Shown in pieces: positions 16,350-25,326 of a stretch of DNA of 53,298 nt (positions within the stretch are counted from its first letter, which is position 1; each line of letters starts with the position of its first letter). The DNA lies in contig CACYCI010000015.1 of NCBI GenBank assembly GCA_902772845.1, positions 1 through 53,298 on the forward strand, read 5' to 3'. The notes beneath the pieces were generated by a model, which saw nothing but the letters and a program-made list of their open reading frames with translations, was not told the origin of the DNA and did not search any database. This DNA comes from an uncultured Ruminococcus sp. GTDB lineage: Bacteria > Bacillota > Clostridia > Oscillospirales > CAG-382. Position numbers and translations under genes: made by a program.

Positions 16350-17095
16350 GTTTTTATACGCTCCCTTTTTTTGGCTTTTTTGCTTATTATGTAATATGTC
16401 ACCGGAACAGTGAGTATCAGCAGCGATACGAGCTGCGAAGGCGAAAGGAAGAACCCCGTCGATCCTCTGTCGTCACCGCGGAAGAATTCCAGCGCGAAAC
16501 GGCACGCGGGATACAGAATAAGATAGTTTATGAACCTGTGCTTTTTCAAGGCCGTCGCCAGAAGCAGCGCGCAAAGCGCTATCGCCGCGGCCTCGAACAG
16601 CTGCGTCGGCAGCAGTTTTTCCCCGTGATGGAAGATGCCTTCTTCCGGGATGTCGGGAAAATATATGCCCAGCGCGCTTTCCGTCGGTTTTCCGTAGCAG
16701 CATCCGCCCAAAAAGCAGCCGATCCTGCCGCAGAAATGGAACGCCAGGAACGGCAGCGTTATGCCGTCGAGCCATTCTTCCGGCGTCAACGACGAACGCG
16801 TGTCACGGCGCGTCAGCAGAAACAGCGCCGCCGAGCCGGCTATGAGACCGCCGTAAAACGATATCCCGCCGAAAACGAATCTGCCTGTTTCTATGAATTT
16901 GAACAGCACGTCGTACGCGAGTGCGCCCGCCGCGCCGAAATACGCCGCCATAAGCAGCTTCGGCATGATATAGCGCGTCTCCCCGCGTTTCTTTGCAAAA
17001 CGCCACGCAAAAAGCGTGAACAACGCCGCGCCGAGCAGCGCGCACAGCGTGAACGGGTAAACGGTGATACCGAAAACCTCAAAAGTATGTATCAT
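16331..17095 (-). CDS. lgt: Prolipoprotein diacylglyceryl transferase-like membrane protein
   Basis: The 254-residue protein has about seven membrane segments and the Lgt layout: FGGISFYGGLIAG near residue 75, then HFCGRIGCFLGGCCYGKPT near 118, LPTQLFEA, and a C-terminal FALEFFRGDDRG with the essential arginine. Lgt moves diacylglycerol from phosphatidylglycerol to the lipobox cysteine of prelipoproteins. This copy is of the variant with GCFLGGCCYG where classical Lgt has GNFINGELYG; such variants are common in Clostridia and some have lost certain function. Start and stop overlap its neighbours by 4 and 19 bases. The operon's first gene encodes a lipoprotein, which may be its client, but a housekeeping Lgt elsewhere cannot be excluded. 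Confidence 0.85.
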   Translation of the reverse strand: MIHTFEVFGITVYPFTLCALLGAALFTLFAWRFAKKRGETRYIMPKLLMAAYFGAAGALAYDVLFKFIETGRFVFGGISFYGGLIAGSAALFLLTRRDTRSSLTPEEWLDGITLPFLAFHFCGRIGCFLGGCCYGKPTESALGIYFPDIPEEGIFHHGEKLLPTQLFEAAAIALCALLLATALKKHRFINYLILYPACRFALEFFRGDDRGSTGFFLSPSQLVSLLILTVPVTYYIISKKAKKRERIKTWKNST

Positions 17096-17856
17096 TCGCC
17101 CTGTACTGACCAGCGCAGCAGCGCGGCCTCTATCTGCGAATCCCAGAATTCCCAGGTGTGGCCGCCGGGCGCTTCGGCGTAAGCGACGTCAAAGCCGTCT
17201 TTTATAAGCGCGTCGCGCGTTTTGCGGCTGTCGCCCAGCAGCGCGTCTTCTGTGCCGCACGCCATATATATAAGCGGTTTGGGGCGGTTTTCGGCTTTTA
17301 ACTTTTCAAGCGCGAAAGCGATAGTGTGCTTTGTACGCGCTTCGCCTTCGCCGAATATCGCGTTCCAGTACGGGGCGAACGGTCTGCCTTCAATAGAGTA
17401 GGCGCCGGAAAGGCAGATCGCGCGGGAAAACGAGCCGCTTTCGTTCAGACCTATCTTGAGCGCACCGTAACCGCCCATCGAAAGCCCCGCCACCCAGTTA
17501 AGTTCGCGCTTGGCGGACATACCGCGGAAAAACGAGCGGCATATCTGCGGCAGTTCTTTTGCTATGTAGGTGTAATACTTCTGGTAACCGCATTCCATAT
17601 CCGTGTACCACCCCAGATCGCTCGTAGGCATGACAACGGCGCAGCCGCGGTAGGTCGCATAGCGTTCTATCGCAGTGCGGCGCTGCCATATTGTCTCGTC
17701 GTCGCTCATCCCGTGGAGCAGGTACAGCGTGGGGAATTCCGGCTCCGCGCTGCCTTCAAGGCCGATCTGGCCTGCCGTATTCTGCGGAAGTATAACGTCC
17801 GCTTTGACGCATTTGCCAAGTACGTTGGAAAAGAAATCAAGATGTATGAGTGCCAT
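17092..17856 (-). CDS. Esterase of the EstA/S-formylglutathione hydrolase-like family
   Basis: The 254-residue alpha/beta hydrolase starts MALIHLDFFSNVLGKC and contains YLLHGMSDDETIW (oxyanion region), the nucleophile elbow GLSMGGYGALK, an Asp region in MACGTEDALL, and a C-terminal histidine in GGHTWEFWD, so the Ser-Asp-His triad is complete. Related proteins hydrolyse short acyl esters such as tributyrin or acetylated sugars. I prefer the ATG at 17856, which has a strong GAGGAGG site; a 27-codon upstream extension would be arginine-rich and overlap the previous gene more. No signal peptide is present. It overlaps the next gene by 4 bases (ATGA), a sign of translational coupling. Confidence 0.9.
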   Translation of the reverse strand: MALIHLDFFSNVLGKCVKADVILPQNTAGQIGLEGSAEPEFPTLYLLHGMSDDETIWQRRTAIERYATYRGCAVVMPTSDLGWYTDMECGYQKYYTYIAKELPQICRSFFRGMSAKRELNWVAGLSMGGYGALKIGLNESGSFSRAICLSGAYSIEGRPFAPYWNAIFGEGEARTKHTIAFALEKLKAENRPKPLIYMACGTEDALLGDSRKTRDALIKDGFDVAYAEAPGGHTWEFWDSQIEAALLRWSVQGE

Positions 17857-18424
17857 TCCGTTCCTCCTCTGCCGTTTTCGCACGGCGCGAACTGATGAAA
17901 TACTCTGTTTTTTTGTGAATATACCCCGCCGCCGCAACGCCGACGAAACCGATCCCCACGCCTATGATAGCTCCGCCGAGCACGTCGGTGGGGAAGTGGA
18001 CCATAAGGTACAGCCGCGAAAAAGCGACAGACGCGGCGACAAAATACGCGGGTATGCCTATCTTTCTGCTGTAAAACGCCATTGCGGTGGCGGCGGCAAA
18101 GCTGCTCAGCGTGTGGCCGGATGCGAACGAATAGTCCGTGGGCGGCGATATGAGGAGTTTTATGGTGCTGTCTGCCGTAAACGGTCTTTCGCGTGCGATG
18201 ATCGGCTTTATCAACGCGCTGTTCAGCAGCGCTCCCATGATCAGCGCGGCGGCGACAGCGATGCCGCATTTGCGCGTCTTTTTAAAGCACAGCAGTATCA
18301 CGGCGGCGATTATCCATATAAGACCGCCGTTGCCCAAGAACGTGACCGCCGGCATGAGCGCGTCCATTAACCCGCATTTCAAAGACTGTATCGCGCGAAG
18401 TATCTCCAGCTCGAACCCCGTCAT
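17837..18424 (-). CDS. PAP2-family membrane phosphatase
   Basis: The 195-residue membrane protein has the three-part PAP2 acid phosphatase signature: K-x(5)-RP in KPIIARERPF, SGH in SFASGHTLSSFAAA, and R-x(5)-HxxxD in RLYLMVHFPTDVLGG. These enzymes dephosphorylate lipid phosphates such as phosphatidic acid or undecaprenyl diphosphate on the outer face of the membrane. About five or six membrane segments are seen. The start MTGFELEILRAI at 18424 overlaps the stop of the lipoprotein gene (ATGA). UppP at 41370 is an unrelated enzyme that can do the same carrier-lipid job. Confidence 0.92.
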   Translation of the reverse strand: MTGFELEILRAIQSLKCGLMDALMPAVTFLGNGGLIWIIAAVILLCFKKTRKCGIAVAAALIMGALLNSALIKPIIARERPFTADSTIKLLISPPTDYSFASGHTLSSFAAATAMAFYSRKIGIPAYFVAASVAFSRLYLMVHFPTDVLGGAIIGVGIGFVGVAAAGYIHKKTEYFISSRRAKTAEEERNGTHTS

Positions 18425-20061
18425 GATCCGGCGTCCTCGGGCGCGTCGTATGTGTAAACGCAGAATTCGCCCGCCCAAAGCCAGCCGTTGTTCTCTATCG
18501 TGGCTTTAACATATCTGCCGCTGAGCGGAGCGTCGCTGACGTAGCGGAAATCATAGAGCGACCATTCGTCTGTCTTTTCGACGAAATCCAACATATATGA
18601 ATATACCGTTCCGCCGGCGGCGGTCCAGTTCTCGCCGTCTTCGGAAACGTAATACGTCACGCTGTACGGACTGTTTATGCCCCAGCTGCCGAAACAGACG
18701 TAGAGGGCGAATTCAGAAAGGTTTTCGGTCGTGTCGCCGAGATCTATCACCAGTTCGGCGCCCTTGGATTCCGCGCCGAAATAATCAAAGGTGTTGCCGC
18801 TGCAGCCCGGTATGATACCGTCGGTGAGCTTTTTCCCGTTGTCGTCCCATCCGTCGCCGCGGGTGCTCACCGCGCCGGAATACGGCTTGCCGAGCGATAC
18901 CATGGTCTTGGGTCCGTCGTAAGAAAGCCGCGGATCGGGGACAGTCACGTCGTATTCGCCGGTCTCGAAGTATCTTTTGTACTGTTCGTGAAGCGTGCGG
19001 TCGCCTACGATATCAGGCGAAACGTAGTGCGAATAAGCAAAAGTGAAATTGCCGCTTGCGTATTTTGCGCTTATCACTATCTGCTGTATGACGCGGTCGA
19101 ACGGCGCCGCCTTGAAATTGCTTGTAAAACATTCGTTGTTGGCCATGAACACCAACCCCGGGCAGGTGTCGGCCGCGCGCTTGAGCGCGGAAAAGTAGGC
19201 GTCCAGTTCCGAAAGCTGTATGCCGCCGGCGCCCACGCTGTCCTGCGGCATGAATACGTCGCCGGGGCGGAAGCGCGTCTGCGAAAAGATCTCTGTCCAC
19301 TGTTTTTCGGTCTCTTCTGGCGTGACGCTGCTTCTGAGGAAAGGCGAAAGATACAAAGGCATGGAAGGGTCAAGCGCGTTTAGACCGTCTATGTAAAGAT
19401 TCAGGAATTCCGCCGCACGGCCGTTGTTGCCCATACCGTTGTAATACTCGGGCTCAAAATACCATGCGCAAAGCGTTTCGGGGTATTTTTCCTTGTAAAG
19501 GCCGTAAAGCTCACGCGCCGCTCTTACCCCCAGATCGGCTTCGCGGGTATACCATTCAGCGTCGTCCAGCACTTTGGAAAACCAGCCGTCCGGCGCGTTG
19601 AGCCCCAAAATGACCTTTACGCCCCTTGAAGCGCACGCTTCGAGCAGGCGGTCTATCACTTTGGAATCGAATTTGTTTTCACTGAGCGCGCAGGGGAAGA
19701 ACGCTCCGGTCACTTCGCCGTCTTTGTCGGTGAGCGACCATTGGAGTATGATCGTATCTATCCCGGCCTCGAGAAGATAGTCGCAATGCTTCTGCAGTTT
19801 CTTTACGGACATGGAGTTGAGCAGCCCCGGCTGAATAAAAGTACCGGTCAGCACCGGCCAGTCTTTGGCGGGCGTCACGGGCACGCTTTCTTCGTCGGAA
19901 AAGCCGTCTGATACATCGGACACCGCGGGGATCTCGGAATAAACGGCGCTTTCGTCAGAACTCGCATATCCGCTCGCGTCCGGTCCGGGATCCGCGCCGC
20001 AGGCGCAAAGAACGGGGATCAGCAGCGCGGCGCCGAGCAGCAGAGAAAAGAACTTTTTCAT
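18421..20061 (-). CDS. Lipoprotein with DUF4434 (TIM-barrel glycosidase-like) and discoidin domains
   Basis: The 546-residue protein starts with a lipoprotein signal (MKKFFSLLLGAALLIPVLCA, lipidated Cys in LCAC), a Ser/Glu-rich linker, then a DUF4434 domain (about residues 65-370) with TGTFIQPGLLNSMSVKKLQK, CDYLLEAGIDTIILQWSLTD, LCAWYFEPEYYNGM and FRPGDVFMPQDSVG. The Glu residues in AWYFEPEYY sit where glycosidase-like barrels keep catalytic acids. The C-terminal 150 residues form a discoidin (F5/8 C) carbohydrate-binding domain (ESKGAELVIDLGDTTENLSE). The start at 20061 has a GGAGG site. It heads a five-gene operon and is probably displayed on the membrane surface to bind or cut a glycan. 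Enzymatic activity of DUF4434 is unproven. Confidence 0.87.
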   Translation of the reverse strand: MKKFFSLLLGAALLIPVLCACGADPGPDASGYASSDESAVYSEIPAVSDVSDGFSDEESVPVTPAKDWPVLTGTFIQPGLLNSMSVKKLQKHCDYLLEAGIDTIILQWSLTDKDGEVTGAFFPCALSENKFDSKVIDRLLEACASRGVKVILGLNAPDGWFSKVLDDAEWYTREADLGVRAARELYGLYKEKYPETLCAWYFEPEYYNGMGNNGRAAEFLNLYIDGLNALDPSMPLYLSPFLRSSVTPEETEKQWTEIFSQTRFRPGDVFMPQDSVGAGGIQLSELDAYFSALKRAADTCPGLVFMANNECFTSNFKAAPFDRVIQQIVISAKYASGNFTFAYSHYVSPDIVGDRTLHEQYKRYFETGEYDVTVPDPRLSYDGPKTMVSLGKPYSGAVSTRGDGWDDNGKKLTDGIIPGCSGNTFDYFGAESKGAELVIDLGDTTENLSEFALYVCFGSWGINSPYSVTYYVSEDGENWTAAGGTVYSYMLDFVEKTDEWSLYDFRYVSDAPLSGRYVKATIENNGWLWAGEFCVYTYDAPEDAGS

Positions 20062-20112
20062 GATGGATCCTCCGTTCCGCGGCACGCAGACCGCATTTTG
20101 TTTTATGCCGAT

Positions 20113-20141
20113 ATTATATTATAGCCGCAAGGAAAAGTCAA
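20113..20141 (-). promoter_or_regulatory. Sigma-A promoter of the DUF4434 operon
   Basis: TTGACT (20136-20141) and TATAAT (20113-20118) on the minus strand, 17 bp apart. It stands back to back with the rlmI promoter. Confidence 0.8.
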
Positions 20142-20154
20142 GTGGAAAAAGGTA

Positions 20155-20183
20155 TTGACACCCTTTCATTTAATGATTATAAT
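20155..20183 (+). promoter_or_regulatory. Sigma-A promoter of rlmI
   Basis: TTGACA (20155-20160) and TATAAT (20178-20183) with a 17-bp spacer, giving a short leader to the ATG at 20218. Confidence 0.9.
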
Positions 20184-20217
20184 AAATGTCGAAAAATCCA
20201 AAAGGAGCATACGCAAA

Positions 20218-21444
20218 ATGAAACAACAGCGCGCGTTCCCCGCGTTCACGGTGACCGAAAAAGCCGAGCTTTCGTTAAAGAACGGGCATCCGTGGGTCTA
20301 CGCCGAAGAATTCATTCATAAGCCGGACCGCTGCGAAAACGGAGCTTTGGCGGACGTTTTTTCGCAAAAGGGAGCTTATCTCGGTACCGGTTTTTACAGC
20401 GAAAAAAGCAAAATAGGCGTACGCGTGCTTTCTTCCAACGCAAACGAAACGTTTACCGAAGATTTCTGGCGCAGGCGCATAAGGTATGCGCTCGATTACC
20501 GTCTTACCGTTATGGGCGCGGAAGATTTCCGCTGCTCGCGCCTGATCTTCGGCGAAGCCGACGGAATGCCCGGGCTCACGGTGGACAGGTTCGAAAACGT
20601 GCTTGTGGCGCAGGTGCTTTCCTATGGGATGGAAAAGATAAAAACGCTCGTGTATCCGCTGCTTTTCGAGCAGCTCGCTCTGATGGGGTATCCCGCCGAA
20701 GGGCTGTACGAACGCAATGATTCGGCCATACGCGAACTCGAAGGGCTTACGCAGTACAAGGGCTGGTACGAAGGACTCACTCACCCGGGAAGTTCCGTCA
20801 CGCGTATCACCGAAAACGGCATTGTTTACGAAGTCGATTTCGAAAACGGGCAAAAGACCGGCTTCTTTCTGGATCAGAAATATAACCGGCTCGCGCTTTC
20901 GCGCATTTGCCGCGGCAAACGCGTGCTCGATTGCTTCACTCACACCGGTTCGTTCGCGCTCAACGCCGTTAAGGGCGGAGCCGAACACGTCACGGCGGTG
21001 GATCTTTCCGAAACGGCGCTCGCCTGCGCACGGCGCAACGCCGCGCTCAACGGGTTCGCAGACAAAATCGAATTCGTCTGCGCCGATATTTTCGAATATC
21101 TGCCACGGCTTGCCGAAAGCAAAAAGAAAGAATACGATCTTATCGTGCTCGATCCGCCGGCGTTCACAAAAAGCCGCCGCACGGTCGGCGCCGCGTCGCA
21201 CGGCTACCGCGAGATCAATTACCGCGCCATGAAACTGCTCCCGCGCGGGGGCTATTTAGCCACCGCGTCGTGCTCGCACTTCATGGAAGAAAAACTGTTT
21301 ATAAAGGCCGTTTCGGCAGCGGCGGCGGAAGCGGGCGTTTCGCTCAAGCAGATCGAATCGCGCGCGCAGTCGCCTGATCACCCGGTGCTTTGGAACGTGC
21401 CCGAAACCGATTATCTCAAATTTTTCCTGTTCCAGGTCATCTGA
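20218..21444 (+). CDS. rlmI: Class I SAM-dependent rRNA methyltransferase of the RlmI family
   Basis: The 408-residue protein has an N-terminal PUA domain (SLKNGHPWVYAEEF) and a C-terminal Rossmann methyltransferase domain with VLDCFTHTGSFALNA, the catalytic-loop DPPAFTKSR and the cysteine motif ATASCSHFM. RlmI methylates a cytosine at C5 in 23S rRNA in E. coli; the position used here is assumed from homology. The start at 20218 is chosen because a strong AAAGGAGC site precedes it and the promoter covers earlier frames. A permease gene follows 24 bases later and is likely co-transcribed, with no evident functional link. Confidence 0.92.
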   Translation: MKQQRAFPAFTVTEKAELSLKNGHPWVYAEEFIHKPDRCENGALADVFSQKGAYLGTGFYSEKSKIGVRVLSSNANETFTEDFWRRRIRYALDYRLTVMGAEDFRCSRLIFGEADGMPGLTVDRFENVLVAQVLSYGMEKIKTLVYPLLFEQLALMGYPAEGLYERNDSAIRELEGLTQYKGWYEGLTHPGSSVTRITENGIVYEVDFENGQKTGFFLDQKYNRLALSRICRGKRVLDCFTHTGSFALNAVKGGAEHVTAVDLSETALACARRNAALNGFADKIEFVCADIFEYLPRLAESKKKEYDLIVLDPPAFTKSRRTVGAASHGYREINYRAMKLLPRGGYLATASCSHFMEEKLFIKAVSAAAAEAGVSLKQIESRAQSPDHPVLWNVPETDYLKFFLFQVI

Positions 21445-21468
21445 ACTTTACCGGAGGTCATACGCAAA

Positions 21469-22830
21469 ATGCAGGAATTCACACTCGTTTCGCTTATACT
21501 TTTCGCCGTCACGTACGTGCTGATGATGGTATTCCAGAAAGCGCGTCCGTTTATTGCTGCGGGCGCCGCGCTCGTCTTCGTCCTCATAGGCGTTTTCGGC
21601 TTTTTCGACGGCTATTCCTATTCCTTCGCCGACGCTTTCGGAGAGATTGACTGGAACGTCCTTATGATGATCGCCGGCACCATGGGCACCGTTTTCCTTT
21701 TCATACGTTCGGGAATGCCAAAGCTGATGTCGGATATTATCATATCCAAGACGCGCAACATTTGCATAACGATACTTGCGCTTTCTGCGTTTGCCGGGCT
21801 GATATCCGCTTTCATAGATAACGTCGCCACTGTGCTGATGATCGCCCCCGTCGCGCTTGAACTGTGCCGCAAAATGAACGTTTCACCTGTCCCCGCAATA
21901 ATCTGTATAGCGGTCTCTTCCAACCTGCAGGGCGCCGCCACGCTCGTCGGCGATACCACTTCCATACTGCTCGCCAAAGCGGCGGAGCTCGATTTTGCGG
22001 ATTTCTTTGTCTGCGACGGAAAGCCCGGTATGTTCTGGATCGTTCAGGCGGGCGCTATCGCGGCTATGATAATACTTTACTTTATGTTCCGCAAGCAAAA
22101 AGAGCCGGTCTCCGCGGGCGAACGTACCGTGGTCAAAGATAAATTCCCCACGTTTTTGCTCGTTGGGACCATAGTGGCACTCATAGCGGTATCTTTCATA
22201 CCGTACAAGGACGCTGCGGCGGAAGGGCAGTTCTATAAGCCGGAAATAACAAACGGCCTGATATGCCTTGCGTTTTTCACGGCAGGGCTCCTGCGCGAGA
22301 TAATAAAAAGTCACGATTTCAAGGTCGTCAGAAAATCGCTCAAGGAGATCGACTATTACACGCTCGGACTGCTCGCCGGTCTGTTCGTGGTGATAGGCGG
22401 CATTGAACGAGCCGGGGTGATAGACCTCATAGGCGACACCATAGCAAAGCTCGGCGGCGACGGCAGCCGTGGCTCTGTTTTCCTTGTTTATACTGTCATA
22501 GTCTGGGTATCGGTGTTGCTTTCCGCGTTCATAGATAACATTCCTTATACGGCTACCATGCTTCCGGTCATATCGGTGCTGGCGCAGCGGCTTTCGGCAG
22601 CCGGCGGCACGGTCATAGACCCCAAGCTTCTGTTTTTCGGTCTGCTGTGCGGAGCCACCCTTGGCGGCAACCTTACCCCAATAGGCGCTTCGGCAAACAT
22701 AACGGGTATAGGGATACTGCGCAAAAACGGCTATACCGTCAAGACCGGCACGTTCATGAAATTCGGCGTGCCGTTCACGCTCGCCGCCGTGGGCGTGGGG
22801 TATATACTCATATGGGTGTTCTACGCCTGA
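21469..22830 (+). CDS. SLC13/ArsB-type ion permease
   Basis: The 453-residue membrane protein has about 11 or 12 hydrophobic segments and the repeated signature of the ion transporter superfamily: FIDNVATVLMIAPVALE in the first half and FIDNIPYTATMLPVISVL in the second, plus GDTTSILLA and GGNLTPIGASANI. Such proteins carry arsenite, citrate, dicarboxylates or sodium; the transported ion cannot be read from sequence. No arsenic-resistance genes are adjacent, which argues against ArsB in the strict sense. The RBS CCGGAGGT is well placed. A strong terminator follows. Confidence 0.88.
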   Translation: MQEFTLVSLILFAVTYVLMMVFQKARPFIAAGAALVFVLIGVFGFFDGYSYSFADAFGEIDWNVLMMIAGTMGTVFLFIRSGMPKLMSDIIISKTRNICITILALSAFAGLISAFIDNVATVLMIAPVALELCRKMNVSPVPAIICIAVSSNLQGAATLVGDTTSILLAKAAELDFADFFVCDGKPGMFWIVQAGAIAAMIILYFMFRKQKEPVSAGERTVVKDKFPTFLLVGTIVALIAVSFIPYKDAAAEGQFYKPEITNGLICLAFFTAGLLREIIKSHDFKVVRKSLKEIDYYTLGLLAGLFVVIGGIERAGVIDLIGDTIAKLGGDGSRGSVFLVYTVIVWVSVLLSAFIDNIPYTATMLPVISVLAQRLSAAGGTVIDPKLLFFGLLCGATLGGNLTPIGASANITGIGILRKNGYTVKTGTFMKFGVPFTLAAVGVGYILIWVFYA

Positions 22831-22850
22831 TCTGCCAAAACAGGTCATCC

Positions 22851-22888
22851 GCCGCTTCCGCGTCTGCGGGGGCGGCTGCTTTTTTTGC
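22851..22888 (+). terminator. Intrinsic terminator after the permease gene
   Basis: An 11-bp stem with two G-U pairs (22851-22861 with 22866-22876), a GTCT loop and a run of seven Ts. Confidence 0.9.
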
Positions 22889-23009
22889 AAATTCGGTATT
22901 GCATTTTCAAAAGAAAAGTAGTATTATAATCGTATGTATTATGCACGTCGCCGCGCTTTTTGCGAATAATAATTCAAAAAGCGCGCGCTTTGAAAGAAGG
23001 GAAAAGACA

Positions 23010-24737
23010 ATGAAAGAACTTATGCTTGGCAATCAGGCGGTGGCGAGAGGGCTTTACGAATCAGGCGTACGCGTGGTTTCGTCGTATCCCGGCACTCCCA
23101 GCACCGAAATAACCGAATACATAGCAAAATATCCCGAAGTATACTCGGAATGGGCGCCTAACGAAAAGGTCGCGTGCGAGGTCGCCTTCGGCGCGTCGCT
23201 CGGCGGAGCGCGTTCGTTCTGCGCCATGAAACACGTGGGGCTCAACGTGGCCGCAGACCCGGTATACACCGCGTCGTACATAGGCGTCAACGCCGGCATG
23301 GTCATAGGCGTCGCCGACGATCCGGGCATGCATTCTTCGCAGAACGAGCAGGATTCGCGCCATCACGCCATTGCGTCAAAGGTCCCCATGCTCGAGCCGT
23401 GCGATTCCGCCGAATGCAAGGAATACGCCATGCTCGCTTACGAAATATCCGAAAAATACGATACGCCGGTCATGCTGCGCCTTTCGACCCGTATATCGCA
23501 TTCGCGTTCGCCCGTCGAAGTCGGCGAACGTATCACGCCGCCCGAAAAGCCGTACGTCAAGAACGTCGGGAAAAACGTGATGATGCCCGCAATGGCAAAG
23601 GCAAGGCACGTCTTTGTAGAACAGCGCACCGCCGCTTTGCGTGAGTACGCCGAAAATTCCGGCATCAACCGCATAATAGAAGGCGGCGATATCGGCGTCA
23701 TTGCAGCCGGCACAACGTTCAACTACGCTTACGAGGCGCTCGGCGGAAAAGCGAGCTATCTCAAACTCGGCATGGTAAATCCGCTGCCGGTGGAACTTAT
23801 AAAGACCTTCGCTTCAAAGGTAAAACGGCTCATAATTTGTGAAGAGCTCGACGATATAATAGAAACGCATTGTTTAAAGCACGGGATAAAATGCGAAGGC
23901 AAATCGCTGTTTTCGTTCTGCGGCGAATATTCGCAGTCGATCATTCGTAAAGCGGTGCTCGGCGAAGAATACGAATACCGCACTTTCCCGGAACAGTTCC
24001 CGGCGCGTCCGCCGGTGCTCTGCCCCGGCTGCCCTCACCGCGGCCTGTTCTATGCGCTTAAAGGGCTCGGCGTTTACGTTTCCGGCGATATCGGCTGCTA
24101 CACGCTCGCCGCGCAAAAACCGCTCGACTGTCTGGACGCCTGCCTTTGCATGGGCGCGTCGGTTTCGGGACTGCACGGCTTCAATACTGCGCGCGGGGCG
24201 GAACAAGCCAAACGTTCCGTGGCGGTCATCGGCGATTCCACGTTCATCCATTCCGGCATAACCGGGCTCATAGACATAGCATACAACAAGGGCATTTCAA
24301 CCGTGATAGTGCTCGATAACTCCATCACCGGCATGACCGGTCACCAGAACAACCCCGCCAACGGGCTCACCATCCACGGAGATCCCACCGTCGCGGTCGA
24401 TCTCGAAGCGCTCGCGCACGCGGTGGGCTTCGCGTCTGTCCGCGTTACCGATCCGTACGACGTGGAGACTACGCGCAAGGTGGTCGCGGAAGAACTGCAA
24501 AAAGAGGAGCCGTCGCTCGTCATAGCCAGGCGCCCTTGCGCGCTGCTTAAGACAGCGCAGCGCAAGAAACCGCTGATCGTGACCGATGCCTGCGTGGGCT
24601 GCAAATCGTGCCTCAAGGTCGGATGCCCGGCCATATCCGTTGAAAACAAACACGCCGTAATAGACAACAACCAGTGCATCGGCTGCGGAGTCTGCGCTTT
24701 CGCCTGCCGCGTCGGCGCAATAAAGGAGGACGAATGA
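23010..24737 (+). CDS. iorA: Indolepyruvate:ferredoxin oxidoreductase, alpha subunit
   Basis: The 575-residue subunit oxidatively decarboxylates indolepyruvate and other aryl pyruvates to aryl-acetyl-CoA, passing electrons to ferredoxin. It starts MKELMLGNQAVARGLYESGV and has the pyrimidine-domain SSYPGTPSTEITEY, a TPP-binding region (VIGDSTFIHSGITGL, then DNSITGMTGHQNNP), CPGCPHRG, and at the C-terminus two ferredoxin-type clusters (CVGCKSCLKVGCP and CIGCGVCAFACR). The start is fixed by AGAAGGGAAAAG; in-frame codons upstream run through the terminator. It forms a complex with the beta subunit encoded 1 base downstream. Presence of this oxygen-sensitive enzyme indicates anaerobic amino-acid fermentation. 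Confidence 0.97.
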   Translation: MKELMLGNQAVARGLYESGVRVVSSYPGTPSTEITEYIAKYPEVYSEWAPNEKVACEVAFGASLGGARSFCAMKHVGLNVAADPVYTASYIGVNAGMVIGVADDPGMHSSQNEQDSRHHAIASKVPMLEPCDSAECKEYAMLAYEISEKYDTPVMLRLSTRISHSRSPVEVGERITPPEKPYVKNVGKNVMMPAMAKARHVFVEQRTAALREYAENSGINRIIEGGDIGVIAAGTTFNYAYEALGGKASYLKLGMVNPLPVELIKTFASKVKRLIICEELDDIIETHCLKHGIKCEGKSLFSFCGEYSQSIIRKAVLGEEYEYRTFPEQFPARPPVLCPGCPHRGLFYALKGLGVYVSGDIGCYTLAAQKPLDCLDACLCMGASVSGLHGFNTARGAEQAKRSVAVIGDSTFIHSGITGLIDIAYNKGISTVIVLDNSITGMTGHQNNPANGLTIHGDPTVAVDLEALAHAVGFASVRVTDPYDVETTRKVVAEELQKEEPSLVIARRPCALLKTAQRKKPLIVTDACVGCKSCLKVGCPAISVENKHAVIDNNQCIGCGVCAFACRVGAIKEDE

Positions 24738-24738
24738 T

Positions 24739-25308
24739 ATGACCTACAACATTCTTATAGCCGGCGTCGGCGGTCAGGGAACTCTGCTCGCTTCCAAGCT
24801 CATGGGCGTTGTGTTCATGGGCAAGGGTTACGATCTCAAGGTCAGCGAAGTCCACGGGATGTCGCAGCGCGGCGGGTCTGTCGTAACTTACGTCCGTTTC
24901 GGCGACAAGGTGTCTTCCACCGTTATAGAAAAAGGCGAAGCCGATATGGTGCTTTCTTTCGAGCTGCTCGAATCCGCGCGCTGGCTGCCTTATCTCAAAA
25001 AAGACGGCGTACTCATTTCAAACACTCAAAAGATCAACCCCATGCCTGTTATAACCGGCCAGGCGGAATATCCACGCGATATTGCCGAAAAGCTCAGATC
25101 CACCGGCGTACGTCTGCACACCGTCGATGCGCTCGCGCTCGCTGAAAAGGCGGGGTCGGCCAAAAGCGTGAACGTAGTGCTCTTGGGCGTGGCCGCAAAA
25201 TATCTGGGGATGGAACGCGAAGCGTGGGAAAACGCGATACGCGCTACCGTGCCTCCCAAGACTGTCGATATAAACCTCGCCGCTTTCGACGCGGGTTATA
25301 CACTCTGA
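24739..25308 (+). CDS. iorB: Indolepyruvate:ferredoxin oxidoreductase, beta subunit
   Basis: The 189-residue subunit starts MTYNILIAGVGGQGTLLASK, the glycine-rich gamma-type fold of 2-oxoacid oxidoreductases, followed by EVHGMSQRGGSVVTYVRFG, the canonical subunit-contact motif. It pairs with IorA to complete the thiamine enzyme. The gene begins 1 base after the iorA stop, with the AAGGAGG ribosome binding site inside the end of iorA. A bidirectional terminator follows, so iorAB is a two-gene unit. No aryl-CoA ligase (an ADP-forming acyl-CoA synthetase) is in the neighbourhood to recover ATP from the product. Confidence 0.96.
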   Translation: MTYNILIAGVGGQGTLLASKLMGVVFMGKGYDLKVSEVHGMSQRGGSVVTYVRFGDKVSSTVIEKGEADMVLSFELLESARWLPYLKKDGVLISNTQKINPMPVITGQAEYPRDIAEKLRSTGVRLHTVDALALAEKAGSAKSVNVVLLGVAAKYLGMEREAWENAIRATVPPKTVDINLAAFDAGYTL

Positions 25309-25326
25309 TCATCCGCAATACAAAAA

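Noticed and set aside
22899..22930. Promoter for iorAB (TTGCAT and TATAAT)
   Set aside because: The spacer is 20 bp, too long for a confident call; iorAB surely has a promoter after the terminator at 22851 but it cannot be fixed.
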